DNA of 64,000 bases from the NCBI GenBank assembly GCA_037957365.1, contig JARHVA010000123.1, forward strand, positions 716,501 to 780,500, written 5' to 3'. Shown piece after piece: positions 61,116 to 64,000 of this stretch (the stretch's first letter is position 1; every line of letters begins with the position of its first letter). The position numbers and the translations under genes are program-made. The stretch is from Torreya grandis. Lineage: Eukaryota > Streptophyta > Pinopsida > Cupressales > Taxaceae. The notes below the pieces were generated by a model. The model was not told the origin of the DNA. It made no database searches and saw nothing but the letters and a program-made list of their open reading frames with translations.

Positions 61116-61533
61116 TTCAAATAATTTGGACTTATACCCACTAAAGTGGAGTGGAGAAAATTTTCTCCAAATATATTTTTTCTATATTCTAAACAATTAG
61201 AACTATTTCAAATCATTTGGGCATAGATCATTTATAATAAATTAGAATATTTCAAATAATTTGTACTTATACTCACTAAAGTAGAGTGGGAAAAATTTTC
61301 TCCAAATTGTTTTTATATTCTAAATTAATTGGACTATTTCAAACCATTTGGGCACAAATCATTTTGAATAAATTGGACTATTTTGAATAATTTGGACTTA
61401 TACACACATAAGTTTACTTGAGAAAATTTTCTCCAATAATAATTTTCCTATATTCTAAATAAATTGGACTATTTCAAACCATTTGGGCACATATCATTTT
61501 GAATAATTTGAACTATTGCAAATAATTTGGACT
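61116..61533. repeat. ~135-bp tandem array, three units (copy C)
   Basis: Unit starts near 61126, 61262 and 61395, spacing 133-136 bp; a partial unit start near 61528. Same sequence family and same junction with integrase as 17121-17809. Confidence 0.9.
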
Positions 61534-61739
61534 ATGTTTATATCTTTATAATTAATTGTTATCTCTTGTTTATCTAGTTCTAATAATTATTGGAAAAAAG
61601 ATCTCAATGAATGCATACACAATTCATACTAAGATAAGAATGATTCAAATATAGAAGAGTAACCATTCACTAATAATATTCGAGTAGTGTCAAAGTCTTC
61701 TACAATGGATCCAATATTCTGGTCAAGTTACAAGCCTAC

Positions 61740-62205
61740 TACAGACTTTGATAGGATTGCTACAATATCTACGGATTACATCGTAAACTCCTATAGGCTT
61801 GCCATAGTAGCTATAAATTATAAAAGGCTTGATACAATAGCTATAGATTACAAAAGGCTTGCTACAATAACTATGAATTACAAAAGGCTTTCTATAGTAG
61901 CTATAAATTATAACAAGCTTGTTACAATAGCTATAGATTATAATAGGCTTACTATAGACCAACTATAGATTTCATCAAACCAGTTGAAAACTCGCTATGG
62001 ATTACATCGTATCATCTACAAGCTAGCTATAGATTATATTAGACTAAATATAGATTACATCAGCTAGCTACGTATTTTATCAATCTTGTTATGGATTTCA
62101 TCAAGCTTGTTACATATTTTAGTAGGCTTGCTACGTATTTTAGCAAGTTACTATGGATTTCAATAGAACTGCTATAGACTTAAATAAAACTACTACAGAC
62201 TTGTT
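61740..62205. repeat. degenerate ~30-bp minisatellite
   Basis: Repeats of GCTACAATAGCTATAGATTA followed by about ten more bases (an AAAGGCTT-type end). The first ~220 bp are the most regular, with 30-bp spacing, and translate to an in-frame decapeptide repeat of the form RLATIAIDYK. Later units are shorter and mutated. With a 30-bp unit and no other coding signal, I treat the open frame (61687-61968) as a consequence of the repeat. Confidence 0.82.
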
Positions 62206-64000
62206 TGGAAAGTTTTATAAATGTATTCTAATTTTTCAACTATCACGAATAATGCTTCCCATTTAAATTATTTATATATATATATAGGTTTCTATGTATA
62301 AACTTTCCATTATAGATTGTATTCAAATATATGTTTATGTAATTTTATTCTAATAAATTGCTCTCTCCATATTTGGTGGGGATCGAGATTATGTTTTAAT
62401 ATATTTTATTATTAGAATAAATATCTCTCTCCATATTTTATGGAGATTAAGATGGGATGGAGTATCACAATTGTTACTCCTGAATAAGGTGTTCGGTGAA
62501 AGCATGAAATTATAAATGCAACCTTCCACACCTGAATGAATAATCAATCAATACACTTTTATTTCCATTATTTTGAGTAGCCTATTATAAAACTTATGTT
62601 GTAAGTGAAATCCTCTTCTGAAGAATGAGTTGGCCACTCATTCCAAGGAAGATGGATCAATGTATTTATGTTTATTTATTTATTTTGTAATTATTATTTT
62701 TGCTAAAAATTCTTATTTTATTTATTTGTTGCTGTAAACATTTCTTTTATATAGCTTGTTGTAAACCTCCATGTATTTTGTGTATTTGTCATATGTTTTC
62801 AATTCATCAATTTACATTCTACAAGTGTGATTTACTTTCTACAAGTGTGATTTAATTTCATGCAAGCGTACTTTGATTTTTGCAAGTGTGATTTTAAATT
62901 AATGCAAAGTATGTAGTGTGATAGAAGGAACCATTTTTCAAAGATCTTTTTCTCCTATTTCATATAGCCTTCAGACACTAGCTCTAGATTGACATTATTA
63001 AATGAAGGGGATTAGAGACCCCCATCATTTTTAACATCATTTCTAGGGAACTACGGTGTTATTAAGAGATTTAGAATCTACTAAGAAATTCCTAGTGAGA
63101 GGGAATATCTCTTTGTAAATTTTGTGACATGAGATACTTAGTTAATAGTTTATTTAGAATTTATTTTCTACAAGATAGATTAAAATTTATTTTTCTACAA
63201 TTAGAGATTTTAGATTTTAAAAAAAACCAATACTTATATGTCTATGAATAAAATAAAAAATTTTAACATCATGAAGGAAGATGTAATTGTTCATGCAGGT
63301 TGGAAATGAAATTTTGAGACAACCAACAAGATGGAGAAAATAATATGATACATGAATTTATGTAGTTTTTTACAATAAATAAATCTAAAATAGATAATTC
63401 TATATCTAACATGCATATTTAGGGAATGATCTATATTTTAAATTAGTTAGATTGACTATATATGGTTGTGTGAAACCTATACAAATATAGTTGCACCTTT
63501 TCTAGAATCACCTATAACGGATCACACATATTTTTAGATGATTCTAGAAAATTTTCATGTAATCCTTATTTTTGCTAAGAAACAAGTGAAAATCACTGCC
63601 AAATTGATTTCTATCTATTTTAAATCATCTCATACTTGCATGCTTGTAATAAAAAATGTTTTGCTATTTTATGTTTGGTTAAAAAACACAAACAGTTTTT
63701 AGCAAGATAAGATTATACATAAGATTTTGATTGGGGACAAAATTTAGATATGGCTGAATTTTATGAAGGGATGGTTAAAGTGTACAAGGATATGGAGTTT
63801 CAGTTTGTGTAATTTCTAAAGAAAGACTCCTAAGATATAATTATATGGGGTATTCAATATCCCAGTAAGCACAATTTATTTTCAGCAATGATTGATAGAA
63901 ATAATTGATCAAAACTTTAAAAATAAAAAAAATTGTATGATATGTTGAAAAGAAATTGTCAGTTCAACCAAAATCCTAGTTATTTTATTTGGTAAAATGC
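62206..64000. other. no recognised gene, 62206-64000
   Basis: AT-rich sequence. It contains TATATATATATAG near 62275, a pair of ~60-bp imperfect repeats around CTCTCTCCATATTT (62362 and 62428), and four short repeats of TTCTACAAGTGTGATT type at 62815-62895. These could belong to a decayed LTR, but no boundary, coding domain or match elsewhere in the window was found. Confidence 0.5.

Larger units (their letters stand above)
39505..61533 (+). repeat. copy C of the duplicated composite segment
   Basis: Matches copy A (2261-17809) in order and orientation: LTR, gag and protease, nested gag-pro element at the same base, RNase H, RT, RNase H, integrase end and tandem array. It differs by a 6-kb LINE in the LTR, a complete nested element, and three array units instead of about five. 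Confidence 0.85.

Noticed and set aside
61740..62205. Possible CRISPR-like array from regularly spaced repeats
   Set aside because: Units are contiguous and degenerate with no unique spacers, in plant retroelement DNA.

Overview
This window looks like repeat-dense intergenic DNA from a seed plant. Nested, long-LTR, mostly old elements and the AT-rich background would suit a gymnosperm such as a conifer, but that is inference. I found no host gene, rRNA or tRNA. Nearly everything recognisable is LTR retrotransposon or LINE sequence in several stages of decay, plus tandem repeats.

Layout. (1) 1-2076: the 3' end of an LTR element with an unidentified reading frame, a probable 3' LTR with a TATA box, and a long (AT)n tract. 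(2) 2261-17809, copy A of a Tat-like Ty3/gypsy element: a ~4.2-kb LTR, decayed gag and protease, a nested gag-protease-only LTR element (8612-14176), then archaeal-type RNase H, RT, RNase H and the integrase zinc-binding end, which runs into a ~136-bp tandem array. (3) 18420-24973, element M on the minus strand: a complete, comparatively young LTR element with 5-bp target duplications, two 1936-bp LTRs, an initiator-Met tRNA primer site and one intact 682-codon frame that resembles neither gag nor pol. (4) 25608-26323: a dispersed repeat and an inverted LTR-start fragment. (5) 26333-36710, copy B of the Tat-like family: it keeps the integrase core and the 3' LTR and lacks the nested element. 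(6) 36711-38791: no recognised feature. (7) 39505-61533, copy C: the same structure as copy A, including the nested element at the same site (51916-58151) and the tandem array, plus a 6.0-kb L1-type LINE on the minus strand (41318-47355) with 15-bp target duplications. (8) 61740-62205: a degenerate 30-bp minisatellite; the rest of the window is unrecognised.

How the parts relate. A and C match from 2261/39505 into the tandem array and share both the nested insertion and the point where integrase gives way to the array. They are best read as two copies of one ~15-kb segment. B is an older relative without these changes and supplies the empty site for the nested element; copy A supplies the empty site for the LINE. 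In all three copies the archaeal-type RNase H domain lies before the reverse transcriptase. The Tat arrangement I know places it after the retroviral-type RNase H, so this order is one of the two main points of interest. The other is element M and its unidentified protein. The gag-pro element and element M share LTR termini and primer site, so both may be non-autonomous elements mobilised by a related autonomous family not seen here.
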